A stretch of 64,000 nucleotides of DNA from Pseudomonadota bacterium (GTDB lineage Bacteria; Desulfobacterota; Desulfovibrionia; Desulfovibrionales; Desulfovibrionaceae). The notes below the pieces were generated by a model. The model made no database searches and was not told the origin of the DNA. It was given only the letters and a program-made list of their open reading frames with translations. Location of the stretch: contig JAEZMB010000179.1 of NCBI GenBank assembly GCA_023435825.1, positions 1-64,000 of the forward strand, read 5' to 3'. Below, one piece after another: positions 25,587 to 35,335 of the stretch. A program made the position numbers and the translations under genes. Positions within the stretch are counted from its first letter, which is position 1. Every line of letters starts with the position of its first letter.

Positions 25587-26384
25587 TTACTGTGAGGCGT
25601 GTTGGTCCGGGATCCGACGGGTGAGGAGCCACAGCCCGAAAACGATGACCGGAAGGCTTAAAATCTGGCCCATGGTCAGCCAGCCGAAGGCTAGGTAGCC
25701 GAGCTGGGGATCGGGCAGGCGCACGAACTCCACGGCGAAGCGGAACAGGCCGTAACACACGCAAAACACGCCGCTGACCGCGCCGGATTGGCGCTTCTTG
25801 CCGGAATAGAGCCAGACGATGAGGAACAGGGCCGCGCCTTCGAGCAGCGCTTCGTAGAGCTGGGAGGGATGGCGCGGCACGCCCCCGGCCCGGGGATCGG
25901 GGAACACCACGCCCCAGGGCAGATCGGTGGCCTTGCCCCACAGTTCGCCGTTGATGAAGTTGCCGATGCGGCCGGCAAACAGCCCGAACGGGGCCAGGGG
26001 TGCGGTGAAGTCGGCCACGCCCCAGAAGCCCTTGCCGGTTTTTCGTCCGAAAAACCACACCACCGCCAGCACGCCGAGAAAGCCGCCGTGAAAGGACATT
26101 CCCCCCTGCCAGACCTGGACCAGGGTCAGGGGATTGGCCAGGAAAGCCGGCAGATCGTAGAACAGCATGTAGCCCAGCCGGCCGCCCACGACCACGCCGA
26201 GCACCATGTAGGTGACGAGATCGTCGACCTGAAGCGGCGTCCAGCCCGAACCCGGGCGCGAGGCCCGATAGCGTCCGAGCAGCCAGGCCGCGGCGAAGCC
26301 GATCAAGTACATGAGGCCGTACCAGCGGACGGACAGGGGGCCGAGGCTGACGGCCACGGGATCGAACTGGGGATGCACGAACAT
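25587..26384 (-). CDS. lgt: Prolipoprotein diacylglyceryl transferase
   Basis: Transfers diacylglycerol from phosphatidylglycerol to the lipobox cysteine of prolipoproteins in the inner membrane. The 265-residue protein has seven hydrophobic segments, the HGGFLG motif and the Lgt signature [13 protein letters not shown] at about 138-150. GGAG lies 8 bases before ATG 26384. It is convergent with the Cys-rich gene; the 107-bp gap between them shows no clear terminator. Confidence 0.95.
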   Translation of the reverse strand: MFVHPQFDPVAVSLGPLSVRWYGLMYLIGFAAAWLLGRYRASRPGSGWTPLQVDDLVTYMVLGVVVGGRLGYMLFYDLPAFLANPLTLVQVWQGGMSFHGGFLGVLAVVWFFGRKTGKGFWGVADFTAPLAPFGLFAGRIGNFINGELWGKATDLPWGVVFPDPRAGGVPRHPSQLYEALLEGAALFLIVWLYSGKKRQSGAVSGVFCVCYGLFRFAVEFVRLPDPQLGYLAFGWLTMGQILSLPVIVFGLWLLTRRIPDQHASQ

Positions 26385-26557
26385 GGGGATGGCTCCGGTT
26401 ATGCAGACTGCCGGCCGGGCTTGGGGCTGGGCGCGGATGGGATGTTAGGCTGTTTCGGGGCGCGCGATGTTGACGTTTACGGCGTCAAGCGGCGTGGTCG
26501 TGGCTTTCGGGCGGCAATTTCGTGCAAAAAACACGCGGGATGTCGCAGCGGCGGCCC

Positions 26558-27901
26558 TTAGCGCCCGGACCCCATTTCCAGCAGCATGGCCTTGGCTTTT
26601 TCGTACGCCGGATTGAGTTCCAGGGCTTTTTTCAAGTAGTCCACGGCCGGGTCTTTCTTGCCGTAGCGGCGGTAGACGGTGGCGATGTTGTAGCACACGG
26701 CTTCGCCGTTCTTCCACAGTTCCGGATTGAGGGACAAGGCCCGGTCCAGGAACTGGTAGGCCTCGATATACTGGCGGCCTTCGGTGTAGGCCATGGAGAT
26801 GTTGTAGTAAAGGCCCGGGTCGTCGGGGGAAATCTTGAGGGCCTTGCGGTATTCCGTGATGGCTTCCTGCCACTTGCCCTGGCGTCGCAGCATCAGCCCC
26901 AGGCGGTTGAAGGTCTCGATGTCCGAGCGATCGAGCATGTTCTTGCGGGTATTGAGCGACTGGCGCAGGTACTGCTCGGACAGTTCGGGCGCGGATTCCA
27001 TGCAGCGGGCGGCGATGGACTGGGTGACCCGGCTGACGGCGTCCAGGGCTTCCTTGGTGGCGATGCGCACGGCCATGTCGAAGGCCGCCTTGGCTTTCTC
27101 GGGTTCGCCGAGCTTGACGTAGCCCGCGCCGATGTCGACCTTGCGTTCGACATTGAGCGGCGAGAGCTTGTCCAGGCGTTCCAGAAACTTGATTTCCTCG
27201 GTGGTGTTGCCTTCCTCGTGGTGGAGTTCGGCGATCTTCTTGAGGGGATCAAGAAACAGGCGCGCCCCCTTTTCGGCCTGGGTGTAGGCGCGCAGGGCCT
27301 CGTCCTTCTTGCCCAGCGCCCGCAGCGCGTCGCCCATGAGGAGCAGGCCCGAAGGGCTGTTGGCCTTGGCTTCGAGCACCTGCTTGGCGATCTTGGCCGC
27401 TTCCAGGGCGTCGCCCATCTCCAGGCATTGCCGGCCCTTGTCCATGAGTTCGCCGAGCTGGCCCCGGGGCTTGACCGTGAAGGCGATCTTCTCGATGAGG
27501 GTATCGGCCGAGATGGGCTTGGTGATGATGTTGTCCGCGCCGAGTTCGTGGAGCAGGACCAGTTTGTCGCGCTCGACCTCGGTGGTCAGCACCACGACGA
27601 AGAGGTCGCTGGCAAAGTCGTTTTTCAGGTAGCGGATGACGTCGGAGGTGTTGCGCCCGTTCAGTTCGCGTTCGATGAAGACGACGATCTTGTGGTTTTT
27701 TGCACGCAGCTGTTTGATGCTTTTGGGCAGTTGCTCGGTGGCGGCAATGTTGTGGACGCACTCGTCCTTGATGGTCAGGTGGCGAAGCAGGGTGCCGCGC
27801 AGGTTCTTGTTGAAGACGGGATCGGTGCTGACAACGAGAAAAACGCCATTTTGCAGGGCGATGAATTCCCGTACGTCGTCGTCATACTGCTTGTTTTTCA
27901 T
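26558..27901 (-). CDS. Pseudo-receiver plus TPR protein
   Basis: 447 residues. The first 135 form a response-regulator receiver-like fold (FLVVSTDPVF; FVVVLTTEVE; GADNIITKPIS with the conserved Lys at about 128). The phospho-acceptor position in IVVFIERELNG is Glu (about residue 77), not Asp, so it probably cannot be phosphorylated. Residues 145-440 are TPR repeats (for example GLLLMGDALRALGKKDEALRAYTQA, and KWQEAITEYRKALKISPDDPGLYYNI). Such proteins act as protein-protein scaffolds. The Shine-Dalgarno is weak. Its partner is unknown; flanking genes (lgt, panB) give no clue. Confidence 0.82.
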   Translation of the reverse strand: MKNKQYDDDVREFIALQNGVFLVVSTDPVFNKNLRGTLLRHLTIKDECVHNIAATEQLPKSIKQLRAKNHKIVVFIERELNGRNTSDVIRYLKNDFASDLFVVVLTTEVERDKLVLLHELGADNIITKPISADTLIEKIAFTVKPRGQLGELMDKGRQCLEMGDALEAAKIAKQVLEAKANSPSGLLLMGDALRALGKKDEALRAYTQAEKGARLFLDPLKKIAELHHEEGNTTEEIKFLERLDKLSPLNVERKVDIGAGYVKLGEPEKAKAAFDMAVRIATKEALDAVSRVTQSIAARCMESAPELSEQYLRQSLNTRKNMLDRSDIETFNRLGLMLRRQGKWQEAITEYRKALKISPDDPGLYYNISMAYTEGRQYIEAYQFLDRALSLNPELWKNGEAVCYNIATVYRRYGKKDPAVDYLKKALELNPAYEKAKAMLLEMGSGR

Positions 27902-27952
27902 GCATTGCTCATAAAAAGTGGACGCATTGCGTCACAAAAAAGGAGGGCGGGA

Positions 27953-28825
27953 TCAGGCGCTGTGCCCGTCTTTTTCGCCCGTATCCGGCATGAGAAGGGC
28001 CTCGAAGGCGGCCTGGGCTTCGGACGCCATGGAAAAACTGTGCTCCGCCCCCGGAAAATCCGAATTTCTAACCGCCTCGGCGTAGCCCGTCAACGCCGCC
28101 ACGGCCTGCTCGCCCAGATTGCCGAATTGCTTGACGAAACGCGGCCGCATTCGGTCGTAGAGCCCAAGCACGTCATGGAAAACCAGCACCTGTCCGTCGC
28201 AGTCCGGCCCGGCCCCGATGCCGATGGTCGGGATGGGCAGGTCTCGGGTCACGGCCGCGGCCACGGGCGCGGGAATGCACTCCAACACCACGCCGAAGCA
28301 GCCGGCCTCGGCCAGGGCCATGGCGTCAGCGACCAGCTCCGCAGCCGCCTCGGCCGTCTTGGACTGGACCTTGAAGCCGCCAAGGGCGGCCACGTGCTGG
28401 GGTGTGAGGCCCACATGCCCGAGCACCGGAATGCCAGCGGCGACCATGGCCCGCACCTGGGGCACGATGGCGCGCCCGCCCTCGACCTTGACCGCGCCGG
28501 CCCGGCCTTCCTTGAGAAAGCGTCCGGCATTGGCCACGGCCGTCTCCACCGAAGCTTGGTACGACATAAAGGGCATGTCCGCCACCACCAGGGCGGTCCC
28601 GGCCCCCCGGGCCACGGCCCGGACATGGTGGAGCATCTCCTCCATGGTGACCGAGAGCGTGTCGTCGTGGCCAAGAACCACCATGGCCAGCGAATCGCCC
28701 ACGAGAATCACGTCCACGCCGGCCGCCTCGGCCAACCGGGCCGAGGTGAAATCATAGGCGGCCAGCATGACGATCTTGCGCATGCCCTTGGCGGCGGCGA
28801 CATCGGGGGCGGTGGTGCGCGGCAT
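27953..28825 (-). CDS. panB: 3-methyl-2-oxobutanoate hydroxymethyltransferase
   Basis: First committed step of pantothenate synthesis: it adds a hydroxymethyl group from methylene-THF to 2-oxoisovalerate. The 290-residue protein has the Mg-binding GDSLAMVVLGHDDTLSVT region, MPFMSY, KVEGG and HVGLTPQ, all PanB landmarks. ATG 28825 is preceded by AAGGAG at 7 bases; the longer frame start (28918) would extend into the divergent trmH and is rejected. IlvE (49673), elsewhere in the window, shares the 2-oxoisovalerate pool. Confidence 0.94.
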   Translation of the reverse strand: MPRTTAPDVAAAKGMRKIVMLAAYDFTSARLAEAAGVDVILVGDSLAMVVLGHDDTLSVTMEEMLHHVRAVARGAGTALVVADMPFMSYQASVETAVANAGRFLKEGRAGAVKVEGGRAIVPQVRAMVAAGIPVLGHVGLTPQHVAALGGFKVQSKTAEAAAELVADAMALAEAGCFGVVLECIPAPVAAAVTRDLPIPTIGIGAGPDCDGQVLVFHDVLGLYDRMRPRFVKQFGNLGEQAVAALTGYAEAVRNSDFPGAEHSFSMASEAQAAFEALLMPDTGEKDGHSA

Positions 28826-28880
28826 GACGAAACTCCTTGGTTCTTGCGCCGAAACCCGGATTGGCCTATGTGCCTCGGCC

Positions 28881-29471
28881 ATGCGCGACTGCATCACCGA
28901 GCGCCGGGTTAGGCGCATTGAGGAAGTCCTGGCCAGACGTCAGACCGATCTGACCCTGGTCATCAACAACATTCACGATCCCCACAACGTGTCGGCTATC
29001 CTTCGAAGCTGCGACGCCTTCGGCATCCACCGGGTGCATCTGCTCTACACCGACACGGCTTTTCCGGCCCTGGGCAAGAAGTCCTCGGGCTCGGCCAAGA
29101 AGTGGGTGGAAACCGTGCGCCACAAGGACGCCGCCTCCCTGGCGGCGGCGCTCAAGGGCCAAGGCTTCCGGCTTGTGGCCACGAGCTTCACCGAGACGGC
29201 CGTCCCGCTGCAAAAGTGGGATCTCACCACGAAAACGGCCATCATTCTCGGCAACGAACACAGCGGGGTGGACGAGGATCTGGCCCCCCACGTGGACGGA
29301 GCGCTCTATATCCCCATGATGGGCATGGTGCAAAGCCTAAACGTGTCCGTGGCCGCGGCGGTCATCCTCTATGAGGGCTTCCGCCAGCTCGAAGCCGCCG
29401 GCCGGTACGACGCGCCCTGCATCGAATCCGAGGAAATGGCCCGCCTGGTCAAGCTGTGGTGCAGCAAATAG
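28881..29471 (+). CDS. SpoU/TrmH-family RNA 2'-O-methyltransferase
   Basis: 196-residue SPOUT methyltransferase, most like TrmH (tRNA Gm18). Motif 1 is INNIHDPHNVSAILRSCDAFG, motif 2 is AIILGNEHSGV and motif 3 is IPMMGMVQSLNVSVAAAVILYE, the knotted SAM-binding segment. It uses SAM to methylate a ribose 2'-OH in structured RNA; the exact target cannot be read from sequence. ATG 28881 is the first in-frame Met after the panB promoter region (55-bp divergent gap). Confidence 0.88.
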   Translation: MRDCITERRVRRIEEVLARRQTDLTLVINNIHDPHNVSAILRSCDAFGIHRVHLLYTDTAFPALGKKSSGSAKKWVETVRHKDAASLAAALKGQGFRLVATSFTETAVPLQKWDLTTKTAIILGNEHSGVDEDLAPHVDGALYIPMMGMVQSLNVSVAAAVILYEGFRQLEAAGRYDAPCIESEEMARLVKLWCSK

Positions 29472-29573
29472 GCTGAGGCCGCCACCGTCGCCGGCATCCG
29501 CCCGGTCTGCCCGCCATGGGGGCCGCCGTCATTTTCTCCCGACGGCCTCGTGGGCGGCCTGTCCGGCCGTTTG

Positions 29574-31448
29574 CTACTCTGCCGAAAGCTTGGCGTGCAT
29601 GGCGGCCAGCACCGTGTCCAGGTCCCGGGCCAGAACGTCCAGGGCCTGGGCGGCACGAGGCTGGTCGGCGGCCCGGGCGGCCCGTTCCAGTTCGTGGCTG
29701 GCGTCGCGCAGGGCCGGGGCGCACATGGTGGCGGCCGCCCCTTTGAGCGAATGGGCCAGGAAGGCCAGATGGGGCAAGTCCTTTTCGTCCAGGGCGCTTC
29801 GCATGGCGGCCAGGTTGCCGGGCTGCTCGGCCAGGAAGGCCCCGAAGAGCTTCATGAGAAAGCCGGTGTTGCCCCGGGCCTTGGCCAGGAGTTCGGTCCA
29901 GTCGAGGACTTGTCCGGCTGTTTCAGCCGGGGCGGCTTGGGGCTGTTCGGGCGCGGGCGCGGCCCCGGTGACCCGGCCAAGGGCCGCTTCCAGGTCGGCG
30001 GGGCTGACGGGTTTGCTCAAGTATTCGTTCATGCCGGCCCGCAGAAACGTCTCGCGGTCGCCCTTGAGGGCATGGGCGGTCAGGGCCACGATGGGGATGG
30101 CCGGATCGAAATCGCCGCTTTGGTCGCTCCTGATGGCCCGGGTGGCCTCGATGCCGTCCATTTCGGGCATCTGGATGTCCATGAGCACGGCGTCGAAGCG
30201 TTTCTTGCGCAGCGCCTCCAGAGCCCGCCGTCCGGTGTGGGCCACCACGACTTCGTGCCCGTCCATTTCCAGCAGTTCCTGCACGTAAATCTGATTGATG
30301 GGATTGTCCTCGGCCAACAGGATGACGAGGGGCCTGATTTTGGCCGGCGCGGCCGGTTCCTTGGCCGGGCGCAAGGATTCCAGGCTGGCGGGCAGGTTGA
30401 AATCAGCCTCGATGGTGAAAATGCTTCCTTTGCCTTCCTCGCTGGCGACGTTGTAGGAACCCTGCATCATTTCCACGAGTTGGCGCACGATGGCCAGTCC
30501 CAGCCCCGCCCCTTGGTAGCGGCGCGTGGGGGACACGTCGGCCTGGGTGAAGCTGTCGAAGATCGCCTTGATCTTGTCTCCGGGGATGCCGATGCCGGTG
30601 TCGCGCACCTCGAAGCGCAGTCGGGACTGATTGCCGGCTTGGCCGTTGCCGGTGCGGGCCACGGCCAGGACCACGCTGCCGGCGTTGGTGAATTTGACCG
30701 CGTTGCCGACGAGGTTGATGAGCACCTGGCGCAGTCGGCTCGGGTCGCCGACCAGGGTATGGGGCACGGCCCCAATGAACCGGTAGGTAAGCGACAAGCC
30801 CTTTTTGGCGGCTAGGGGGCGAAAGACGCTCATGACCTCTTCCACGGTCTCGCGCAGGGCAAAGGGCGTGCGAGCCAGTTCGAAGGCCCCGGTCTCAATG
30901 CGGGCATAGTCCACGATGTCGTTGAGAACGGTTAAAAGCGACTGGGCCGAATGACGGGACATCTCCAGATATTCCCGCTGTTTAGGGGATAGCTCCGTAG
31001 CCATGGCCAGTTCGGTCATGCCCAGGATGCCGATCATGGGCGTACGAATCTCGTGCGTGATGTTGGCCAGGAAATGGCTCTTGGCCCGCTCTCCGGCCTT
31101 GGCCGCCTCGCGGGCTTCCTCAAGCCTGGCCTTGGCGGCGCGAAGCGGAGTGAGGTCGCGCAGCAACACCCGGCGCAGGGAATGGCCGTGGCCGGGCAGG
31201 AGGTCCCAGCGCACCAGGGCCGGCCGGCCGGTGGCGGGCAGGACGATCTCCCGGGGCGCCGGGGCGTCGAGGGCAATGCCCAGGGGCAGGCCGGTGAGCT
31301 GGGGGGCCGGCAGACCGTAAAAGCACGAGGCCAGGGCCGTGGCGTGCAAAATGATGCTGTCGCGGTCCACCAGCAGCAGGGCGTCGCCGGTGAGGGTTTC
31401 CAGGGCGTCGGTTTCGCGAATAAGGCTTTCGAGCATGACGTCGGTCAC
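29574..31448 (-). CDS. Hybrid histidine kinase with receiver and HPt domains
   Basis: 624-residue soluble hybrid kinase. A short PAS-like N-terminus (about 10-100) is followed by HisKA with NITHEIRTPMIG (phospho-His about 132), HATPase (LINLVGNAVKFT, GIGIPGDKI, GAGLGLAIVRQL), a receiver with Asp about 424 (LMDIQMPEMDG) and a C-terminal HPt with His about 566 (LAHSLKGAAATM). It can therefore run a full His-Asp-His relay and pass phosphate to an unlinked regulator. GTG 31448 overlaps the rtcB stop (GTGA), so it is translationally coupled to the RNA ligase gene; ATG 31436 is the alternative start. Confidence 0.9.
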   Translation of the reverse strand: MTDVMLESLIRETDALETLTGDALLLVDRDSIILHATALASCFYGLPAPQLTGLPLGIALDAPAPREIVLPATGRPALVRWDLLPGHGHSLRRVLLRDLTPLRAAKARLEEAREAAKAGERAKSHFLANITHEIRTPMIGILGMTELAMATELSPKQREYLEMSRHSAQSLLTVLNDIVDYARIETGAFELARTPFALRETVEEVMSVFRPLAAKKGLSLTYRFIGAVPHTLVGDPSRLRQVLINLVGNAVKFTNAGSVVLAVARTGNGQAGNQSRLRFEVRDTGIGIPGDKIKAIFDSFTQADVSPTRRYQGAGLGLAIVRQLVEMMQGSYNVASEEGKGSIFTIEADFNLPASLESLRPAKEPAAPAKIRPLVILLAEDNPINQIYVQELLEMDGHEVVVAHTGRRALEALRKKRFDAVLMDIQMPEMDGIEATRAIRSDQSGDFDPAIPIVALTAHALKGDRETFLRAGMNEYLSKPVSPADLEAALGRVTGAAPAPEQPQAAPAETAGQVLDWTELLAKARGNTGFLMKLFGAFLAEQPGNLAAMRSALDEKDLPHLAFLAHSLKGAAATMCAPALRDASHELERAARAADQPRAAQALDVLARDLDTVLAAMHAKLSAE

Positions 31449-32869
31449 CCCTTGATGCAGGCCAGGGGACGAAGCCTGGCGGTTTTGACGGCAAGGCCAA
31501 GGGCCTGGGCGGCGGCCGCCGCCGCATCAATATCCTTGTAGGCTCCCGGAGCCTCTTCGCCAACCCCTTTGAGGCTTTTGGCCCGAAGGGCCACGCCGGC
31601 GCGGTCAAGCTCGGCCAGCACCTCCCGGGAAGGGAAGATCTTGGCGGCCTGCTTGCGCCCCATGGCCCGACCGGCTCCGTGGCAGGCCGAGGCAAAGGAC
31701 AATGCCGCCGCGCCGGCCGCGCCGGCCAGCACATACGAGGCAGTGCCCATGCTGCCGCCGATGATGACCGGTTGCCCGACCTTGCGGCAAAAATTGGGCA
31801 AGTCAGGATGGCCTGGACCGTAGGCCCGGGTCGCGCCCTTGCGGTGGACGTAGAGCGTGCGGGGCCGACCGCCAACGCCGTGGCGTTCGGCCTTGCAGGT
31901 GTTGTGGGAGACGTCGAATAAAAGCGGCAGTCGGCAGCCGGGAAACCGTTCGCGAAATACCTCACGCACGATGTGGGTGATGACTTGCCGGCCGGCCAGG
32001 GCGCAGTTGACGGCGGCGCGCATGGCCCCGAGATAGGCCTGGCCCTCGGCCGAAGCCACGGGAGCGCAGGCCAGGTCCGGGTCGGGCAGGGCAATGCCGT
32101 GGCCGGGCGCGGCCCGGCGCATGGCGGCCATGTGGTCGGTTGCGACCTGATGCCCCAGGCCCCGGGAACCGCAGTGGATCGAGACCACGACCTGCCCCGG
32201 GCGCAGGCCATAGGCGTCGGCCGAGGCCCGGTCGAGGATGTCTTCCACCCACTGCACTTCAAGATAATGGTTGCCCGAACCCAGGCTGCCCAGTTCGTCG
32301 CGCTGGCGATCCTTGGCCGTGGCCGAAACCTGCCCCGGGTCGGCTTCGGCCATGGTTCCGCCTTCCTCGCAGCGGGCCAGGTCGGCCGGCTCGCCGTAGC
32401 CCTGGCCAACGGCCCAGGCCGCGCCGCCGCGCAGCATCCGGTCCATGTCGGCGTCGGAAAGCCGCAGCGCGCCGCCCTGGCCCACGCCGCAGGGCACCCG
32501 GGCGAAGAGCGCGTCGGCGATGCGGTCGCGCACCGGGGCGAGGTCCTCCACCGAAAGATCGGTCAGCAGCGTGCGCACGCCGCAGGCAATGTCGAAACCC
32601 ACGCCGCCGGCCGAGACCACGCCGCCAGCTTCGGGATCGAAGGCGGCCACGCAGCCGATGGGGAAGCCGAAGCCGGGATGGGCGTCGGGCAGGGCGACCA
32701 CCGGACCGACCACGCCGGGGAGGCTGGCGACATTGGCGAGCTGCCTGAGCACGTCGGCTTCCAGGGCCTTGGCCGCCGCCTTGTCGCCGTAGAAGACGGC
32801 CGGAACCCGCATGGCTCCGGTTTGGGGCAGCTCCCAGGTAAAGGCGTCTTTGGGGATCAGGCGTGCCAT
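31445..32869 (-). CDS. rtcB: RNA-splicing ligase RtcB
   Basis: GTP/Mn2+-dependent ligase joining RNA 2',3'-cyclic phosphate or 3'-phosphate ends to 5'-OH ends. The 474-residue protein has the metal-site segment GGVGFDIACGVR, LGSGNHYLEVQ, CGSRGLGHQ and the guanylylated histidine in ACHGAGRAMGR (about His397). ATG 32869 follows AAGGA at 8 bases; the longer frame upstream is non-homologous. There is no rtcA, rtcR or archease gene nearby. Instead the next gene, overlapping by 4 bp, is a hybrid histidine kinase, an unusual partner. Confidence 0.94.
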   Translation of the reverse strand: MARLIPKDAFTWELPQTGAMRVPAVFYGDKAAAKALEADVLRQLANVASLPGVVGPVVALPDAHPGFGFPIGCVAAFDPEAGGVVSAGGVGFDIACGVRTLLTDLSVEDLAPVRDRIADALFARVPCGVGQGGALRLSDADMDRMLRGGAAWAVGQGYGEPADLARCEEGGTMAEADPGQVSATAKDRQRDELGSLGSGNHYLEVQWVEDILDRASADAYGLRPGQVVVSIHCGSRGLGHQVATDHMAAMRRAAPGHGIALPDPDLACAPVASAEGQAYLGAMRAAVNCALAGRQVITHIVREVFRERFPGCRLPLLFDVSHNTCKAERHGVGGRPRTLYVHRKGATRAYGPGHPDLPNFCRKVGQPVIIGGSMGTASYVLAGAAGAAALSFASACHGAGRAMGRKQAAKIFPSREVLAELDRAGVALRAKSLKGVGEEAPGAYKDIDAAAAAAQALGLAVKTARLRPLACIKG

Positions 32870-33160
32870 GCAATTGTCCTTGGCCGGGCCGGTGTCGGCG
32901 CGCCGGCCGCAAGTGGCCGAGTGTAGGACACGGGCACGGGTTTTTGTCAAGGCGTGCCTGGGGAGCGGCTTTTGACCGGTCCCTTTGGCCCCTTTCCGGC
33001 AGGGGCCCTCCGGGTCGGCTCCGGCGGCGACCTCACGCAGGATTCGCCGTCCAATGTTCAAATGCTTCTCTCCTGGCAGGTTCGGTCGGCGATGCTCCGG
33101 CGCAAGGATCCTAAGCAAGGGGCGGGCTGGCCCGGACAGGACCAGGGCGGGGCATTTGGT

Positions 33161-33215
33161 TGCCGAGGCAGGTCGCTTCGGCTTGGCCGGGGCCAAAGCC
33201 GGGCTTGCCTCGGCA
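33161..33215. repeat. Nested inverted repeats
   Basis: The outer arms TGCCGAGGCA (33161-33170) and TGCCTCGGCA (33206-33215) are perfect reverse complements. Inside, CGGCTTGGCC (33179-33188) pairs with GGCCAAAGCCG (33191-33201) with one extra base. The whole 55-bp element can fold as one long hairpin. It sits 17 bp from the ACT-gene terminator. Confidence 0.6.
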
Positions 33216-33232
33216 TGGGGGCTTCATCCATG

Positions 33233-33265
33233 AAAAAAGCGCCACTTCCGGGGGAAGCGGCGCTT
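33233..33265 (-). terminator. Rho-independent terminator of ACT/paaK unit
   Basis: Read on the minus strand, AAGCGCCGCTTCC (33265-33253) pairs with GGAAGTGGCGCTT (33249-33237) with a single mismatch and a 3-base loop. Six T follow. It begins 20 bases after the ACT gene stop. Confidence 0.9.
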
Positions 33266-33284
33266 ATGCGTGCAGCTTTGTAAG

Positions 33285-33716
33285 CTAGATGCTGTAGAGC
33301 TTTTCGCCGGGAATGATGGTGATATTGTTTTTCTGCAACAGCTCGATGGCCTGGTCGGTGCGGTCGAAGCGGAAGATGATGACCGCCGAGCGCTCGCACT
33401 GGTGCACGAAGGCGTACATGTATTCCACGTTGACCCCGCCGGAGCACAAAAGGCTCAGGATGGCGTGCAGGCCGCCGGGCTGGTCCGACACTTCCACGGC
33501 CACCACGGCGTTTCTGCCCACGGTGAAGCCGTTTTCCTTGAGCGCCACCTTGGCTTTTTCGTGGTCGCTGACGATGAGGCGCAGGATGCCGAAGTCCGAG
33601 GTGTCGGCCAGTGACAGGGCGCGGATGCTGATGCCGGCCTCGGCCAGGACCCGGGTCACTTCTTCCAGGCGGCCGGCCCGGTTCTCCAGGAAAATGGAAA
33701 TCTGTTCGGCTTTCAT
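33285..33716 (-). CDS. Tandem ACT-domain protein
   Basis: 143 residues forming two ACT domains (about 3-68, [25 protein letters not shown]; and 70-140, [34 protein letters not shown]). ACT pairs usually bind amino acids and regulate a partner enzyme. It lies 132 bp downstream of paaK on the same strand and shares its terminator; paaK plus a two-ACT protein is a recurrent pairing in anaerobes. ATG 33716 has GGAGGAA about 8 bases upstream. Sensing of an aromatic amino acid is a plausible inference. Confidence 0.85.
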   Translation of the reverse strand: MKAEQISIFLENRAGRLEEVTRVLAEAGISIRALSLADTSDFGILRLIVSDHEKAKVALKENGFTVGRNAVVAVEVSDQPGGLHAILSLLCSGGVNVEYMYAFVHQCERSAVIIFRFDRTDQAIELLQKNNITIIPGEKLYSI

Positions 33717-33848
33717 GGCGATGGTTCCTCCGGATGACGGGCCTTTGCCCTTATTCGTGTCGTGTCCTCGACGGGCTGTCAAACCCACTGGCGACGTCGT
33801 CGCCTTTGCGGCGTAGCGTTGCACGGATTGCCCGAGCGTCGCCAGGCG

Positions 33849-35156
33849 TTATTTGCACTCGTTTCGCAGATCGAGGATGCGCTTGGCCTTGCCCTCGGAA
33901 CGCTGGATGGCCCGGGGCTCGACCAGCTTGACCTGGGTGGTCACGCCCAGGAATTCCTTGATGTTCTTCTGGATCTTGCCTTCCAGGCGTTGGAGATTCT
34001 TGATCTCGTCGGAGAAGATCTTCTCATCCACCTCGACCTGGACGGTCAGCGTGTCGAGGTTGCCGTCGCGGCGCACCACCAGTTGGTAATGGGGGGTGAG
34101 GCCCTCGGTTTCGAGCAGGATGCTTTCGATCTGGGAGGGGAACACGTTGACCCCGCGAATGATGAGCATGTCGTCGCTGCGGCCGTGGACGCGCTGCATC
34201 CGGGCAAAGGTGCGGCCGCACTTGCAGGGGGTCTTGACCAGCCGGGTGATGTCGCGGGTGCGGTAGCGGATGACCGGCTGGGCTTCCTTGGTGAGCGTGG
34301 TGATGACCAGCTCGCCCATTTCGCCCGGGCCGACGGGTTCCTTGGTCACGGGGTCGATGACCTCGCACAGGAAATGGTCTTCCATGAGGTGGGCGCCGTC
34401 CTGGGCTTCCAGGCACTCGATGCCCACGCCCGGTCCCATGACCTCGGACAGGCCGTAGATGTCGATGGCCTTGATGCCCATCTTGTTTTCGATGTCGCGG
34501 CGCATTTCGTCGGTCCAGGGTTCGGCCCCGAACACGCCCACGCGAAGGGGCAGCTCCTTGAAGTCGATGCCGGCTTCCAGGGCCGTCTCGTAAAGCACCA
34601 GACTGTAGGAGGGGGTGCAGCACAGGACCGTGGCCCCGAAGTCCTTGAGCAGCATGGCCTGGCGTCTGGTGCCGCCGCCGGAAACGGGCACGGTGATGGC
34701 CCCCAGCCGCTCGGCTCCGTAGTGCGCCCCAAGGCCGCCGGTGAACAGGCCGTAGCCGTAAGCCACATGGATGATGTCGCGGCGGGTGGTCCCGGCGGCG
34801 GCGAAGCAGCGGGCCACCATGCGGCCCCAGTTGTCGATGTCGCGCTGGGTGTAGCCGACGACGGTGGCCCGGCCGGTGGTGCCCGAGGAGGCGTGGACGC
34901 GCACCACGTTGTCCCGGGGCACGGCGAAAAGGCCGAAGGGATAGTGGTTGCGCAGATCCTGCTTCTCGGTAAACGGCAGGTAGCGCAGATCGGCCAGGCT
35001 CTTGACGTCGATGGGCTTGATGCCCGCCTCATCAAAGGCCCGGCGGTAGAAGGGCACGTTGGCGTAGACCCGCTCGCACAGGCTTTGCAACCGTTTGAGT
35101 TGCAGGGCTTCGAGTTCCTCGCGGGGCAGGGTTTCGATATCCATGTCGAAAATCAT
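33849..35156 (-). CDS. paaK: Phenylacetate-CoA ligase
   Basis: AMP-forming ligase activating phenylacetate (or a related aryl acid) to the CoA thioester. The 435-residue length is typical. Motifs are the P-loop-like [34 protein letters not shown], the [14 protein letters not shown] adenylation motif and the C-terminal [19 protein letters not shown] hinge. GGAGG precedes ATG 35156 by 6 bases. In anaerobes such ligases often work with indolepyruvate:ferredoxin oxidoreductase in aryl-acid metabolism; those genes are not in this window. Confidence 0.92.
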   Translation of the reverse strand: MIFDMDIETLPREELEALQLKRLQSLCERVYANVPFYRRAFDEAGIKPIDVKSLADLRYLPFTEKQDLRNHYPFGLFAVPRDNVVRVHASSGTTGRATVVGYTQRDIDNWGRMVARCFAAAGTTRRDIIHVAYGYGLFTGGLGAHYGAERLGAITVPVSGGGTRRQAMLLKDFGATVLCCTPSYSLVLYETALEAGIDFKELPLRVGVFGAEPWTDEMRRDIENKMGIKAIDIYGLSEVMGPGVGIECLEAQDGAHLMEDHFLCEVIDPVTKEPVGPGEMGELVITTLTKEAQPVIRYRTRDITRLVKTPCKCGRTFARMQRVHGRSDDMLIIRGVNVFPSQIESILLETEGLTPHYQLVVRRDGNLDTLTVQVEVDEKIFSDEIKNLQRLEGKIQKNIKEFLGVTTQVKLVEPRAIQRSEGKAKRILDLRNECK

Positions 35157-35335
35157 GGGCGTCCTCCAAATGGCGTCGTCAGCGCATCCAAAAGGGATTC
35201 CTGCCGAAAGCGACAGGCCGCGTCAAGAGAGGGCCGGGAAAAAGCCGGACGCTCCATTTGCGGGCCGTCGGCAAATCGCATAAGGAATGGGGGTTGCCCG
35301 CCACGGCGGGCTTCAGTCATTTTTCTGGAGAACCA

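Larger units (their letters stand above)
32870..33284. other. 415-bp intergenic region with hairpins
   Basis: No frame here looks like a gene. It lies between the rtcB start and the end of the ACT gene on the minus strand, and it contains the nested inverted repeats (33161-33215) and the terminator described separately. Confidence 0.6.
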
